Below, one piece after another: positions 48,380 through 57,383 of a DNA stretch of 64,000 nucleotides. The translations under genes and the position numbers were made by a program. The notes beneath the pieces were generated by a model. That model did not search any database. It was not told the origin of the DNA and saw only the letters and a program-made list of their open reading frames with translations. Source of the stretch: JBFMGD01 sp040751775 (GTDB lineage Bacteria > Bacillota > Dethiobacteria > DTU022); NCBI GenBank assembly GCA_040751775.1, contig JBFMGD010000007.1:1-64000 (forward strand), written 5' to 3'. Within the stretch, counting starts at the first letter, position 1. Each line of letters begins with the position of its first letter.

Positions 48380-48706
48380 ATGGATTTTCAGAAGTAGATA
48401 CGTGAACTTCCCGCGGTGGACCGCCTGTTGCGGGAGCCGCCCCTGCAGGAGTTGCTGAGTACGGTGCCGCGGCGGGTGATCCTGGCGGCGTCTCAGGAAA
48501 CAGTTGACCGCTACCGCCGTACCATCCAGCAGGCCACCGCTCAGGGCCGCCAGCCTAAGAAAATAGACTTATCTCCGGAAACCTTGGCCCGGGAAGCGGC
48601 GCTGTCAGCCCAAAGGCGGTTCAGCCCCAGCTTGCGCCCGGTGATTAACGCCACCGGGATCTTCTTGCATACCAACCTGGGGCGGGTGCCCCTGGCTGCG
48701 GCGTGA
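48380..48706 (+). pseudogene. selA: Truncated selenocysteine synthase gene
   Basis: The frame from ATG 48380 reads MDFQK, then TAG (48395-48397), then IRELPAVDRLLREPPLQELLSTVPRRVILAASQETV ... RFSPSLRPVINATGIFLHTNLGRVPLAAA and ends at TGA 48706. This is the N-terminal 100 residues of SelA, which converts Ser-tRNA(Sec) to Sec-tRNA(Sec). The PLP-binding core and the rest (about 360 residues) are missing, and one premature stop lies at codon 6. Placement beside yedE/yedF is the normal selenium context. It cannot work, so a functional copy must lie elsewhere if the HesB selenoprotein is made. Confidence 0.85.
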
Positions 48707-48719
48707 TGTCCAACAATTA

Positions 48720-49271
48720 TCATGGCTTTACGTATGTAGACAGTTTGCTTACGAAATAGGAGAGGTATGTGGCGAAGAAGAGATGGGCGATATAAAAGGC
48801 CAGAACGGATAGCGGTTCTCCCCGAACATACTGGCCGACCTCCATCACTCTCATCACAAACCCCCCGGCCAACAACCACAATCCGCTAATAACAATAATA
48901 GCCTTTACCCAAAGGTTGTTCCAGCCTGTTTTCTCCAGTATGATCAAGTAGATAAAAGCGTAAGTTCCCCCGACCACAAGGCTCCAAGTAAAGCCCATGA
49001 TTTTATGCAGCAGCGTGTAGTTGTCGATGGTTAAAAAAAACTCAACAGATAACTGAGGCATATTTATGGTTTGACCGCTTATAAACAAGTTTATCAGGTA
49101 AAGAGTCAGGTTGGCCAGTATAGCTGCCGCTGTTCCGGAGATAGCTGCTTTAAGCAACAGATCTTCCTTATACAAATGACTGCACCGCCTTATTCCGATT
49201 CCCTTTAGTATCTGTATTTGCGGATATATGTATGAGTTTAGTTTAAAGAGCCTTGTATCCCAATTAGCCAT
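48720..49271 (-). CDS. Membrane protein of unknown function
   Basis: A 183-residue protein with four membrane helices (about residues 40-65, 88-112, 122-140, 153-175) separated by short polar loops, for example FISGQTINMPQLSVEFFLTIDNYTLLHK. I do not recognise the family; the layout resembles small DUF-type membrane proteins annotated near sensor systems. Codon use is more AT-rich than the neighbours. It lies against the 3' break of the selA remnant, so it may have arrived with the rearrangement that truncated selA (inference). Confidence 0.6.
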   Translation of the reverse strand: MANWDTRLFKLNSYIYPQIQILKGIGIRRCSHLYKEDLLLKAAISGTAAAILANLTLYLINLFISGQTINMPQLSVEFFLTIDNYTLLHKIMGFTWSLVVGGTYAFIYLIILEKTGWNNLWVKAIIVISGLWLLAGGFVMRVMEVGQYVRGEPLSVLAFYIAHLFFATYLSYFVSKLSTYVKP

Positions 49272-49661
49272 GAGCCGATAGCGTCGGAAGAGAGTCCGGT
49301 TCGTCTCTTCGTCGAATGGTTAGCGGACCGGCTGTATAAGGGGGGATAACCGTCGCCCGGCCCTACTTAAACGAGAAAGGCCTAACTCTACTAGAAAGTA
49401 AGAGTTTAATAGTGGTATGTTGGGTAGCTCTTTCCGGAGTACATCGCTGAATATATCGTGGTATTTATGGCGATTTTTTTCTGTTAAGGCAGGACTTTTT
49501 CTGATCATGCAGAACTATGTAGTATGGTAACACAAAAAGCTATATGGGTAGCACTTTTTTTGGGTCAATTAGTAACACGAATTATTAAATTAGTAGCACA
49601 ATTAATCTGTGCGTCAAACTGTTGCCTGGTTAATCTTTCAACTTTCAAGGAGTGAAACAAC
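49272..49661. other. Intergenic stretch with IS-end-like repeats
   Basis: No convincing gene; a 62-codon minus-strand frame (49320-49508) has no homology I know. GTAACAC/GTAGCAC heptamers recur at 49527, 49548, 49572 and 49593 (spacing 21, 24, 21 bp), like the multiple terminal repeats of IS21-type elements. No transposase is present. Confidence 0.4.
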
Positions 49662-50648
49662 ATGGATTTTCGTGAAATAATCTCCAAAATAGATCAAGAG
49701 GATGTTTACTTTATTCAAGAAGAGGTGCCGGTTCAATATGACAACACCCAGCAGACCCCGCTCGGCTTTCAGTGGCGGGGCAATCACCATGAAGTATTAA
49801 AACCACTGCATCTGTTTAAAAGCGCCCAGGGGCATATGCAGCACCTTCTCCTGACCAACCGGGGCGTGTTTTGTCTTTCTTTGGAGCGCGAGAATCAGAC
49901 CAAAGCCGTGAGCAGGTGCAGGTGGATTTTGAAGTACAGGGTTGATGGCGAGGATTCCCAAGGTGCAGATTCTAATGATAAATGTACAGAGGATAACAGC
50001 GCCCGAAATAAAGCAGCATTTCCCCGGGGGACGAGTAAAATGGCTATAGTCCCGGTAAAGCTGGCCAACGTGGTTTACTACCACGGGCACCTTTGTCCCG
50101 AGCTGGCCGTGGGCTACCGGGCCGCTTTGGTTGCCGAAAGAGAAGTGGGCCTTTCCCGGGAAAACGCATCGGAATTCTATGTTCTGGCGGAGAATATGAG
50201 TTCAGCCATTGAAGCGCTTCAGCTTCTGACCGGCTGCACCATCGGCAATCAAAACTTTTTTGCCTATGACCTGGGAAAACATGTTTATTATTTTGGGCGG
50301 ACAAACGCCAACCATGAGCCGGAAGAAGTGTTGCGGTTGGCCCTGGTGAGCCGCGCGGTTGACCTGGGGTTGACCGGGGAGCTGGACAACAAGATTTTCG
50401 CCGGCCAGGGAACTGAAACTGAACTGGAGCAATATCGTCAGGCTGTAGATACGGCTGTCTCGGCAATTTTGGAGCTTCCAGAGGAGCAACTTTTTATAAA
50501 AAAAAAGGTGACATTGCAGCCGCCGCGCTCTTCCGGGCGGTTTAGTTATACCGCGTGTTCTCGATGCGGCGAAATAGTATCTTTGGAAAAAAGCCTTCCA
50601 GGTAAGGAAGGCCTCTACTGCCGGGTTTGTGCGGCCAAAGTCGATTGA
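49662..50648 (+). CDS. FmdE-family protein with N-terminal extension and zinc ribbon
   Basis: A 328-residue protein in three parts. Residues 1-110 are an unrecognised domain (EDVYFIQEEVPVQYDNTQQTPLGFQWRGNHHEVLK ... RCRWILKYRVDGE). Residues 128-275 are the FmdE domain: NVVYYHGHLCPELAVGYRAALVAERE, AENMSSAIEALQLLTGCTIGNQNFFAYDLGKHVYYFGR, where Cys and His residues bind metal. Residues 295-326 are a zinc ribbon (CSRCGEIV ... CRVC). FmdE proteins are linked to molybdenum or tungsten formylmethanofuran dehydrogenase but occur widely in non-methanogens without known function. It lies 64 bp before an ABC importer, so a metal or cofactor precursor handling role is possible. GGAGTG precedes the ATG. 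Confidence 0.82.
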   Translation: MDFREIISKIDQEDVYFIQEEVPVQYDNTQQTPLGFQWRGNHHEVLKPLHLFKSAQGHMQHLLLTNRGVFCLSLERENQTKAVSRCRWILKYRVDGEDSQGADSNDKCTEDNSARNKAAFPRGTSKMAIVPVKLANVVYYHGHLCPELAVGYRAALVAEREVGLSRENASEFYVLAENMSSAIEALQLLTGCTIGNQNFFAYDLGKHVYYFGRTNANHEPEEVLRLALVSRAVDLGLTGELDNKIFAGQGTETELEQYRQAVDTAVSAILELPEEQLFIKKKVTLQPPRSSGRFSYTACSRCGEIVSLEKSLPGKEGLYCRVCAAKVD

Positions 50649-50712
50649 GTTAAAGATACAGCAATCTACAAAATAGACCCCTGGAGTAAGGGTCTCGCAA
50701 GGAAGGTTATCC

Positions 50713-51708
50713 GTGTTTTCAACGCCTGCCTTAAAAGTCCATAATCTTTCCACTCACTTTTACACCCGTCAAGGTGTCGTCAAGGCTGTAGACGGTGTCA
50801 GTTTGACGGTGGAGGCGGGTCACACCCTGGGTTTGGTCGGAGAAAGCGGCTGCGGCAAAAGCGTTACGGCCTTCTCGATCCTCGGCCTGGTCAAACCGCC
50901 CGGGAGAATAAATTCCGGAGAAGTTTGGTTAAACGGACGCGACTTGCTGAAAACCGCGCCGCGGGAGTTGCGGCGGCTAAGGGGGCGGGAAATTGCGCTG
51001 GTTTTCCAGGATCCGCTGACTTCTCTGAACCCGGTGTTGAGCGTCGGCCTGCAGTTGGTGGAAACCGTTCTCTCCCATGAAAAGGTGACCCCCGGGGAAG
51101 CTAAGAAAAGGGCCGCGTCGCAGCTGCGCCGTATGGGACTCCCCGATCCGGATAGGCTCATGCGCTGCTACCCCTTGGAACTTTCCGGAGGGATGTGCCA
51201 GCGGGTGCTGCTGGCCATGGCGCTCTTGCTGCACCCCAAAGTATTAATTTTAGATGAACCGACGACCGCTCTGGATACTACTGTACAGGCCCAAATCCTG
51301 TCGGAGTTGAAACGGTTGCAGGAAGAGCTGAAAATGGCCGTTATCCTCATTACCCACGACATGGGGGTAATCGCGGCGATGGCCGATTCAGTGGCGGTAA
51401 TGTACGCCGGCTCCATCGTAGAGTGCGCGCCGGTAGCGGAACTCTTTGACCGCCCGGCCCATCCGTACACCCGGGCTTTACTTCGTTCCATCCCCCGTTT
51501 TGGCCAGGAGGCGCTGGTGCCCATCGAAGGCCAGCCGCCGTCCCTTCTCAATCTCCCCGATGAATGTGCTTTTCTGCCCCGCTGCCCGGAGGCTGTCACG
51601 GCATGTCGGAGTATAAGGCCTGTATTAACTGCAGTTGGTGCCGGGTATACGGCTGCTTGCCACCAGGCCCTCAAGTCTGCCTTGGGGGAGGTGTCAAAAA
51701 AACGATGA
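50713..51708 (+). CDS. Oligopeptide/nickel-type ABC importer ATPase (OppD/DppD-like)
   Basis: A 331-residue ATPase: Walker A GLVGESGCGKSVTAFSILGL, signature ELSGGMCQRVLLAMAL, Walker B VLILDEPTTALD, H-loop ILITHDMGVIAAMADSVAVMYAG. The C-terminal Cys-rich extension (DECAFLPRCPEAVTACRSIRPVLTAV) is typical of OppD/DppD/NikD and holds an iron-sulfur or zinc-like site. GTG start after AAGGAAGG. Overlaps the second ATPase by 4 bp. Confidence 0.92.
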   Translation: MFSTPALKVHNLSTHFYTRQGVVKAVDGVSLTVEAGHTLGLVGESGCGKSVTAFSILGLVKPPGRINSGEVWLNGRDLLKTAPRELRRLRGREIALVFQDPLTSLNPVLSVGLQLVETVLSHEKVTPGEAKKRAASQLRRMGLPDPDRLMRCYPLELSGGMCQRVLLAMALLLHPKVLILDEPTTALDTTVQAQILSELKRLQEELKMAVILITHDMGVIAAMADSVAVMYAGSIVECAPVAELFDRPAHPYTRALLRSIPRFGQEALVPIEGQPPSLLNLPDECAFLPRCPEAVTACRSIRPVLTAVGAGYTAACHQALKSALGEVSKKR

Positions 51709-52672
51709 GTCTCTTGGAAGTAAAGGAACTGGTCAAACATTATGAAGGAAGAGGTTCCTTTGTTGAATGCAGGCGGGCAAAGGTGCGAGCCGTAGACGGC
51801 ATCTCTTTAACGTTGGAACGGGGCGAAGTGCTGGGTTTGGTGGGGGAAAGCGGCTGCGGCAAGAGCACTTTTGCCCGGCTGGTGACACGGTTGGAAGAGA
51901 AAACTGCGGGAGAAATTTACTTTGACGGGCAAGAAATTAGCGGCTGCACGGGAAGGAAGCTGCGCCGGCTGCGCCGGCACTTCCAGATTATCTTTCAGGA
52001 TTCGGCCTCATCCCTTAACCCGCGCTGGAAAGCGGGCGCGATTATAGAGGAACCCCTGGTTAACTACGGTGTGTCCCGGGAGAAACGCCGCGCGCGGGTG
52101 TTGGAGCTGATGAACCTGGTTGGAATGGAACCGGGAGACGCTGACAAATACCCGCATGAATTCAGCGGGGGGCAGCGCCAGCGTATCAATATCGCCCGGG
52201 CCCTGGCCCTGGAGCCGGCTTTGCTGGTCTGTGACGAACCGGTTTCCAGCCTTGATGTTTCCATCCGCGCACAGGTGCTGAATCTGTTGCGGGCATTAAA
52301 AGAAAGGCTCAATCTTTCCTATCTTTTCATATCTCACGACCTTGCGGCGGTAAACTGTCTCGCTGCCCGGGTGGCGGTGATGTACCTGGGCCAAATCGTG
52401 GAGATTATACCGGTAAAAAATTTGCATATACAAGGCAGCCACCTCTATACGCGGGCGCTGGTAGAAGCGGTGCCGGAACCAAACCCGCGGCGAAGAGCAG
52501 TATTGAAAACGGTGATACAGGGGGAGCCGCCTGATCCCTCCAAGCCTCCCCGGGGCTGCCGTTTTCATCCGCGCTGTCCCAATGCAACNNNNNNNNNNGA
52601 ATATGCCGGTACACAGAACCTGTTTTAAAGGAGGTGGGAGAAAAACACTTTGCCGCGTGCCATTTACTGTAA
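51705..52672 (+). CDS. Second ATPase of the importer (OppF/DppF-like), interrupted by assembly gap
   Basis: From ATG 51705 the protein has Walker A GLVGESGCGKSTFARLV, signature FSGGQRQRINIARALAL, Walker B LLVCDEPVSSLDVS and H-loop LFISHDLAAVNCLAA, then GCRFHPRCPNA just before a run of ten N. After the gap the correct frame is not the one giving a stop at 52628. A different frame reads CRYTEPVLKEVGEKHFAACHLL to TAA at 52672, the normal OppF ending. The true missing length must therefore be 2 more than a multiple of 3; just 2 bp would join CPNAT to ICRY neatly. Confidence 0.85.
52589..52598. other. Assembly gap (10 N)
   Basis: Ten N lie inside the second ATPase gene and shift its frame; the number is a placeholder, not a measured length. 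Confidence 0.95.
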
Positions 52673-52697
52673 AGGAAAGATGAAAGGGGTGTAGTCT

Positions 52698-53447
52698 TTG
52701 CACGGAAAAAAAGATATCTTGCTTCTGGCAACCTACGGCATGGAAATCGTGGAGTGTGGCGGAACCCTGGCCAAGCATGCTCAGGCCGGCGGAAAGGTAG
52801 AAGCGTCCGTCTCACTGGTGAGGGTGGAAAACAGAGAGCAGGTGCAAAAGGCCGCTGCGTTATTAGGGGTTAAAGTTAATTTTCTGGACTTTGCCAGCGG
52901 GGAGGTTCAAGCCGATACGGCCTCCAAAAGTAAGGTTGTGCGCCTGATCAGAGAGGCTCGCCCGGAGATCGTAATCACCCAAGACCCGGAACATTCTTTT
53001 CTCGACCTGGATCCCGACCGGCGGGAGGCAATGATCCTTTATCTCGAGGCGATCAGTTTGGCCGCCAGAGACTGGAGAATTGAAGAATGCGGTGGGTTTA
53101 ACCCTCACCTGGTGAAAAGCCTTTACTTTATGACCCCAAAGCAGCCGAACTGTGTTGTCGATATTACCGATATTTTTCCACTCAAGGAGCAAGCGATGGC
53201 CGAACTATCCAGTCAGCTGGCGTTTAGCGCGGCAGTCCTGGGGAAAATGGTGCCTGAGAGCGCCATGCGCGCTTTGTTGAGGGACTACGAACAAGTTAAA
53301 GACGTGCCGGTAGAACTGGGGCAAGCCTTGCATCGGGAGATGGACCGCGCTTTTCATCTTTACCACGGCATGATCAGCCACACCAGCTTTGCGCTGGCTG
53401 AACCGTTCCGCCGCGCCGGCCGGTTTGAACTGGCTTACCTATTATAA
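52698..53447 (+). CDS. PIG-L/LmbE-family protein lacking metal ligands
   Basis: A 249-residue PIG-L-fold protein. The first family motif normally reads AHPDDxE-x3-GGTLAK; here it is ATYGMEIVECGGTLAK, so His and both Asp are gone. The third-ligand region reads VITQDPEHSFLDLDPDRREA instead of the usual H-x-D-H, also altered. Normal members are zinc-dependent N-deacetylases. This one may bind a ligand or have another role. It sits between the ATPases and the binding protein of the importer, so it probably belongs to that system. TTG start after AAAGGGG. Confidence 0.75.
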   Translation: MHGKKDILLLATYGMEIVECGGTLAKHAQAGGKVEASVSLVRVENREQVQKAAALLGVKVNFLDFASGEVQADTASKSKVVRLIREARPEIVITQDPEHSFLDLDPDRREAMILYLEAISLAARDWRIEECGGFNPHLVKSLYFMTPKQPNCVVDITDIFPLKEQAMAELSSQLAFSAAVLGKMVPESAMRALLRDYEQVKDVPVELGQALHREMDRAFHLYHGMISHTSFALAEPFRRAGRFELAYLL

Positions 53448-53498
53448 TTGCCGGCTGTCATTCTAAGGTTCAGACATTGATAAGAGGAGGTAAGGAAA

Positions 53499-55139
53499 AT
53501 GACTGGTAAGAAAACGATGAAAGGGAAAGCCGCCAACTGCCCCGCAGGCAAAAGCAGGTGGACCGGAATACTGTTGCCGGTCCTGTTTGCGGTTGTCCTG
53601 TTGACAGCGGTGTCTTGCTCGCCGGCAACCGCGCCGGCAGACGATCAAGGCCCGATCAATGTCCGCCTGGCCATAGCCCGGGACGAGGGTTCGCTGAACC
53701 CGTATACCTATGTGAGCGGCTATCCCGGTCACAACCTGCTGCTGCTGATTTACGACACTTTGTTCCAATTGGATGAGCAAAACGTCCCGCAACCCTGGTT
53801 GGTAAAAAGCTATCAGTCCGATGCAGACGGGCTGGTCTGGTCCTTTACCCTGCACGAAGGGGTAACCTGGCATGACGGGGCGCCCTTGACCGCGGAGGAC
53901 GTGAAATTCAGTTACGAATTCTACCGGGAACACAACCATGGCCGGTGGACCAAGGCGGTGGCCGCGGTAGAGTCCATTGAAGTTCAAGATGAACTCAACT
54001 TTACCGTGAAGCTGAGCGCGCCTGTGCCTGCCTTTCTGATGAACCCTCTGGCCGACGTGCCCATCATCCCCGGTCATATCTGGCAGGACGTTACTGACCC
54101 CGATAATTTTACGGACAATACCGGCAGTGGACCATACCGGGTGGTCAGCCACGAACCGGACCGCACCTATAAGCTGGAAGCCAATACGGAGTACTTCCTG
54201 GGCAAACCGGCAGTGGATGAAATCGGCATCGTGATCATTGAAGACCAGACAGCTACTTTTACCGCACTGCGGGTAGGGGATATCGATATAGCCGCCCGGA
54301 GCCTGCTCCCGGAGCTGGTTGAAGAATTTTCCGGCTCCCCCGATGTTAAAGTGTTGGCAGGGCCCGGTTTTGTCAGCACCCTGCTGCAGATAAACAACGA
54401 GCGCGAACCTTTTGACGACCCGCGGGTTCGCCTGGCCATTGCCAGGGCCATAGACTTGGACGACCTGGTGGAGACCGTATTACTCGGCTACGGAACCGCC
54501 GGTAATCCCGGCTATATTCACCCGGCGCTGCCCGGCTACAAAACCGGCCTTCAACATATCACAGACTTGGCCCAGGCCCGCACTCTTCTGGAAGAGGCCG
54601 GGTTTGCCGGCTCTTACGGCAACAAAGAATTTGAGCTGCTGATTCGCTCCAACGACCCGTTGCGGGTCCGCACCGCTGAAATAATCGCAGAAAGTTTGGC
54701 GGCCATCGGCATGAATGTAAAAGTTAAAGCTTTGGATTCCAGCACCGTGGACAGCCTGGTCTGGCCTGATTTTGATGTGACGCAAGGGCGGGACTATGAC
54801 CTGGCCATTTGGGGTTGGTCGGCGCCGGTGATGCTGGATCCGGCCCGGCTGGGTGCGTTGCTCCACTCGGATTTGACAACCTGGGGCACTCTCAACATCG
54901 GCGCATATGCCGGCGAGAGTGTCGACGCCGTCGTGGAAGAGCTGGCTGTTACCGTGGATCCGGACAGGCAAGCCGCACTATTGTCCGACCTTCAGGAAAT
55001 GGTAGCAGAGACGGTGCCGTTTGTCACCTTATTTTATCCCGACGGCATCTATGCCTACAGGCCGGAAACTTATGACGGCTGGCTGTTCCAAAACGGACAG
55101 GGAATTTTGAATAAGCTCTCTTTCGTGCCGATTCCCTAA
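53499..55139 (+). CDS. ABC importer substrate-binding lipoprotein (SBP_bac_5)
   Basis: A 546-residue family-5 extracellular binding protein (OppA/DppA/NikA type). A long N-terminal tail leads to a membrane helix and lipobox VSCSPA near residue 39. LNPYTYVSGYPGHNLLLLIYDTLFQLDEQNVPQPWLVKSYQSD and FTLHEGVTWHDGAPLTAEDVKFSYEF are family signatures. It captures peptides, nickel chelates or similar ligands outside the cell. GGAGGTAAGG precedes the ATG. Substrate cannot be read. Confidence 0.92.
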   Translation: MTGKKTMKGKAANCPAGKSRWTGILLPVLFAVVLLTAVSCSPATAPADDQGPINVRLAIARDEGSLNPYTYVSGYPGHNLLLLIYDTLFQLDEQNVPQPWLVKSYQSDADGLVWSFTLHEGVTWHDGAPLTAEDVKFSYEFYREHNHGRWTKAVAAVESIEVQDELNFTVKLSAPVPAFLMNPLADVPIIPGHIWQDVTDPDNFTDNTGSGPYRVVSHEPDRTYKLEANTEYFLGKPAVDEIGIVIIEDQTATFTALRVGDIDIAARSLLPELVEEFSGSPDVKVLAGPGFVSTLLQINNEREPFDDPRVRLAIARAIDLDDLVETVLLGYGTAGNPGYIHPALPGYKTGLQHITDLAQARTLLEEAGFAGSYGNKEFELLIRSNDPLRVRTAEIIAESLAAIGMNVKVKALDSSTVDSLVWPDFDVTQGRDYDLAIWGWSAPVMLDPARLGALLHSDLTTWGTLNIGAYAGESVDAVVEELAVTVDPDRQAALLSDLQEMVAETVPFVTLFYPDGIYAYRPETYDGWLFQNGQGILNKLSFVPIP

Positions 55140-55219
55140 GGATCAGCCTTATAGCCGCCGCCAACCGGCAAGGGTTGACGTACCGGTTGGCGGCGGCCGG
55201 TTGTAAGAGGACGGTGAAA

Positions 55220-56206
55220 ATGATGCTGCAATTTTGGGGAAGTAAACTATTGCAATATATCCTGGTTCTTGTTTTCACCCTGGCCCTCAATTTTTCTCTG
55301 CCGCGGATGATGCCGGGGTCTCCGATGCAGCTTCTGGCCGGTGAGGACGTGGGCCTTTTGTCTCAACAGGAGCGGGAAGAAATTATGGCCAGGCACGGCC
55401 TCGACCAGCCCATCTGGCGGCAGTTTACCATCTACCTGGGTCAATTAGCCAAAGGCGATCTGGGTTACTCGTACCGCCAGCGGCGGCCCGTCGGCGTGAT
55501 TATTGGTGAGCGTCTGCCATGGACATTACTGCTGACCGGATCCGCACTGGCACTCTCCGCTTTTATCGGGGTGATCTGCGGCACCTTGGCCGCCTGGCGC
55601 CGCGGGCGCTTCAGCGATTTGGGGACGCTATCTCTGTTCATATTTCTCGATTCGATGCCCTCTTTCTGGTTGGGGATGATTCTGGTTGCCCTCTTCGGGG
55701 CACGCCTGCGCTGGTTTCCCGTGTTCGGGGCACAAAGCCCCTTTGCCGGCTACACGGGCTGGACGGCCATGGTGGACGTGCTGTACCACTTAGCTTTACC
55801 CCTGACCACCCTGACGCTGGTTACCATTGCCGGTCTGTTTCTGACCATGCGCTATTCCACCCTGGATGCCTTGGGCGAGCAATATATCACCGTGGCCCGG
55901 GCCAAGGGCATGCCGGAAGGACATATAGTTTTCCGCCACGTCCTGCGCAACGCCTTCTTGCCGGTAATTACGGTGTTCATGTTGAGCCTGGGATTTGTAG
56001 TTGGCGGAGCGACGGTTGTTGAAACAGTGTTTGCTTGGCCGGGCTTAGGAAGGCTTATGTTTGAGGCGGTGCTGCAGCGCGATTACCCGGTGCTGCAGGC
56101 CACTTTTATGATGGTGACTGTTTGCGTCATCGCCGCCAATCTGGCGGCGGACCTGCTTTACCCCCTGGCGGACCCGCGGGTACGGGTGGAAGGGAGGCGC
56201 TTTTAA
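55220..56206 (+). CDS. ABC importer permease 1 (OppB/NikB-like)
   Basis: A 328-residue permease with six helices. An N-terminal segment FSLPRMMPGSPMQLLAGEDVG and the EAA loop region EQYITVARAKGMPEGHIVFRHVLRNAFLPVITVF are typical of OppB. The start at 55220 follows AAGAGGACGG; an earlier frame from 55175 is in the spacer. Its stop is directly followed by the second permease. Confidence 0.92.
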   Translation: MMLQFWGSKLLQYILVLVFTLALNFSLPRMMPGSPMQLLAGEDVGLLSQQEREEIMARHGLDQPIWRQFTIYLGQLAKGDLGYSYRQRRPVGVIIGERLPWTLLLTGSALALSAFIGVICGTLAAWRRGRFSDLGTLSLFIFLDSMPSFWLGMILVALFGARLRWFPVFGAQSPFAGYTGWTAMVDVLYHLALPLTTLTLVTIAGLFLTMRYSTLDALGEQYITVARAKGMPEGHIVFRHVLRNAFLPVITVFMLSLGFVVGGATVVETVFAWPGLGRLMFEAVLQRDYPVLQATFMMVTVCVIAANLAADLLYPLADPRVRVEGRRF

Positions 56207-57076
56207 GTGAGCGCGGCACGAATCATCCGGTCGTTGAAAAAAAACCGGGCCGGGCAAATCGGAACGGCTCTGCTGTTGTTGATTGTATGTACTGCTTTCT
56301 TTGCCCCCTGGCTGGCGTCTCACGATCCTTACGAACGGGTCGGGCTGCCTTTTCAGAATCCATCTCCACAACACCCGTTGGGTACCAACGATATCGGTCA
56401 GGATATTTTAAGCGAAATCATTTGGGGAACGCGTGTTTCACTGACCATCGGCTTTTTTGCCGCGGCCATCGCCCTGTTCCTGGGCACCTTAATCGGGATT
56501 GTGAGCGGCTACTACAGGCGATGGCTGGATCCCCTGTTCATGCGCCTGGCGGATGTAGTGCTGGTGATCCCATTCTTGCCTTTAATGATCTTGTTGGCCG
56601 CATACCTGGGGCCGCGCATGTCCAACATTGTCATGGTGATCGGCCTTCTTACCTGGGCCGGCCCGGCTCGGGTGATCCGCTCCCAGGTCCTCAGCCTGCG
56701 TGAGTACGGCTATGTCCAGGCGGCCCGCTCCCTGGGCGGCACCGATAGCCGGATCATGTTCCGGCATATCCTGCCCGGAGTTTTACCCATGGCGCTGGCC
56801 CAGTTCATCCGTGCCGTGTCTTCAGCCGTTTTAATCGAGTCGTCGCTGGCGTTTCTTGGCCTGGGCGATCCGACGGCTAAAAGCTGGGGCATGGTATTAT
56901 ACTATGCCCAGGCGCGCGGCGCTTTCCTCACCGGGGCCTGGCTTTGGTGGATCTTGCCGCCGGGGTTGCTTATAACCTTCACGGTGCTGGCTTTTGCCTT
57001 GATCGGGTACGCCCTGGAAGAAGTAGTGAACCCGCGCTTGCGAGGGGGGATCATTAAAAAAAAATGTACTCCGTAA
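56207..57076 (+). CDS. ABC importer permease 2 (OppC/NikC-like)
   Basis: A 289-residue permease: N-terminal KKNRAGQIGTALLLLIVCTAFFAPWLA, then HPLGTNDIGQDILSEIIWGTRVSLTIGF and the EAA loop EYGYVQAARSLGGTDSRIMFRHILPGVLPMAL, all typical of OppC. GTG start directly after the previous stop, with GGGAGG upstream. It completes a full importer: two ATPases, binding protein and two permeases. Confidence 0.92.
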   Translation: MSAARIIRSLKKNRAGQIGTALLLLIVCTAFFAPWLASHDPYERVGLPFQNPSPQHPLGTNDIGQDILSEIIWGTRVSLTIGFFAAAIALFLGTLIGIVSGYYRRWLDPLFMRLADVVLVIPFLPLMILLAAYLGPRMSNIVMVIGLLTWAGPARVIRSQVLSLREYGYVQAARSLGGTDSRIMFRHILPGVLPMALAQFIRAVSSAVLIESSLAFLGLGDPTAKSWGMVLYYAQARGAFLTGAWLWWILPPGLLITFTVLAFALIGYALEEVVNPRLRGGIIKKKCTP

Positions 57077-57091
57077 AGTGAGGCGAGTAAA

Positions 57092-57316
57092 CTGGCAGTC
57101 AAGAGAGAGAATGAGTATCCATCGACGTCAAAACTAAAAGAACCGCATTACTGGCTCGAAGCCTGGGACGAGGCGCTCCGTCAGTCCATTGCCGTCCGGC
57201 GCCGCGGCGCTGCCACTAATCTAGATTACCTGAACGGGCTCCTGGAGCCGGCCCCGGCGGGTGTACCTACTCTTTTTTCAGTTCCCGTTAAGTGGAGTAT
57301 TCCATTTCAATGTATA
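57092..57316 (+). pseudogene. N-terminal fragment downstream of the importer
   Basis: A frame opening at CTG 57092 gives AVKRENEYPSTSKLKEPHYWLEAWDEALRQS, then VRRRGAATNLDYLNG and an unrelated tail, ending at TAA 57316. The HYWLEAWDEAxxxS region resembles the beginning of a class I methyltransferase. It appears cut off after about 50 residues, suggesting that the operon once had one more gene. Family call is tentative. Confidence 0.35.
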
Positions 57317-57383
57317 ACAGTTTTCGCCTCTCGCATACTAAAGATATAGAGCATACCATACCAAAATCAGGAGGTATCTTGCC

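Noticed and set aside
48380..48400. TAG codons in the selA fragment and the 43919-44480 remnant as pyrrolysine
   Set aside because: selA is also truncated at the 3' end, both loci look decayed, other genes here use TAG as a stop, and no pyl genes are visible.
49268..49380. Possible group II intron domain V/VI remnant (GAGCCG...CGGTTC near 49270-49302)
   Set aside because: The hairpin lacks the canonical domain V loop and catalytic triad, and no reverse transcriptase is nearby.
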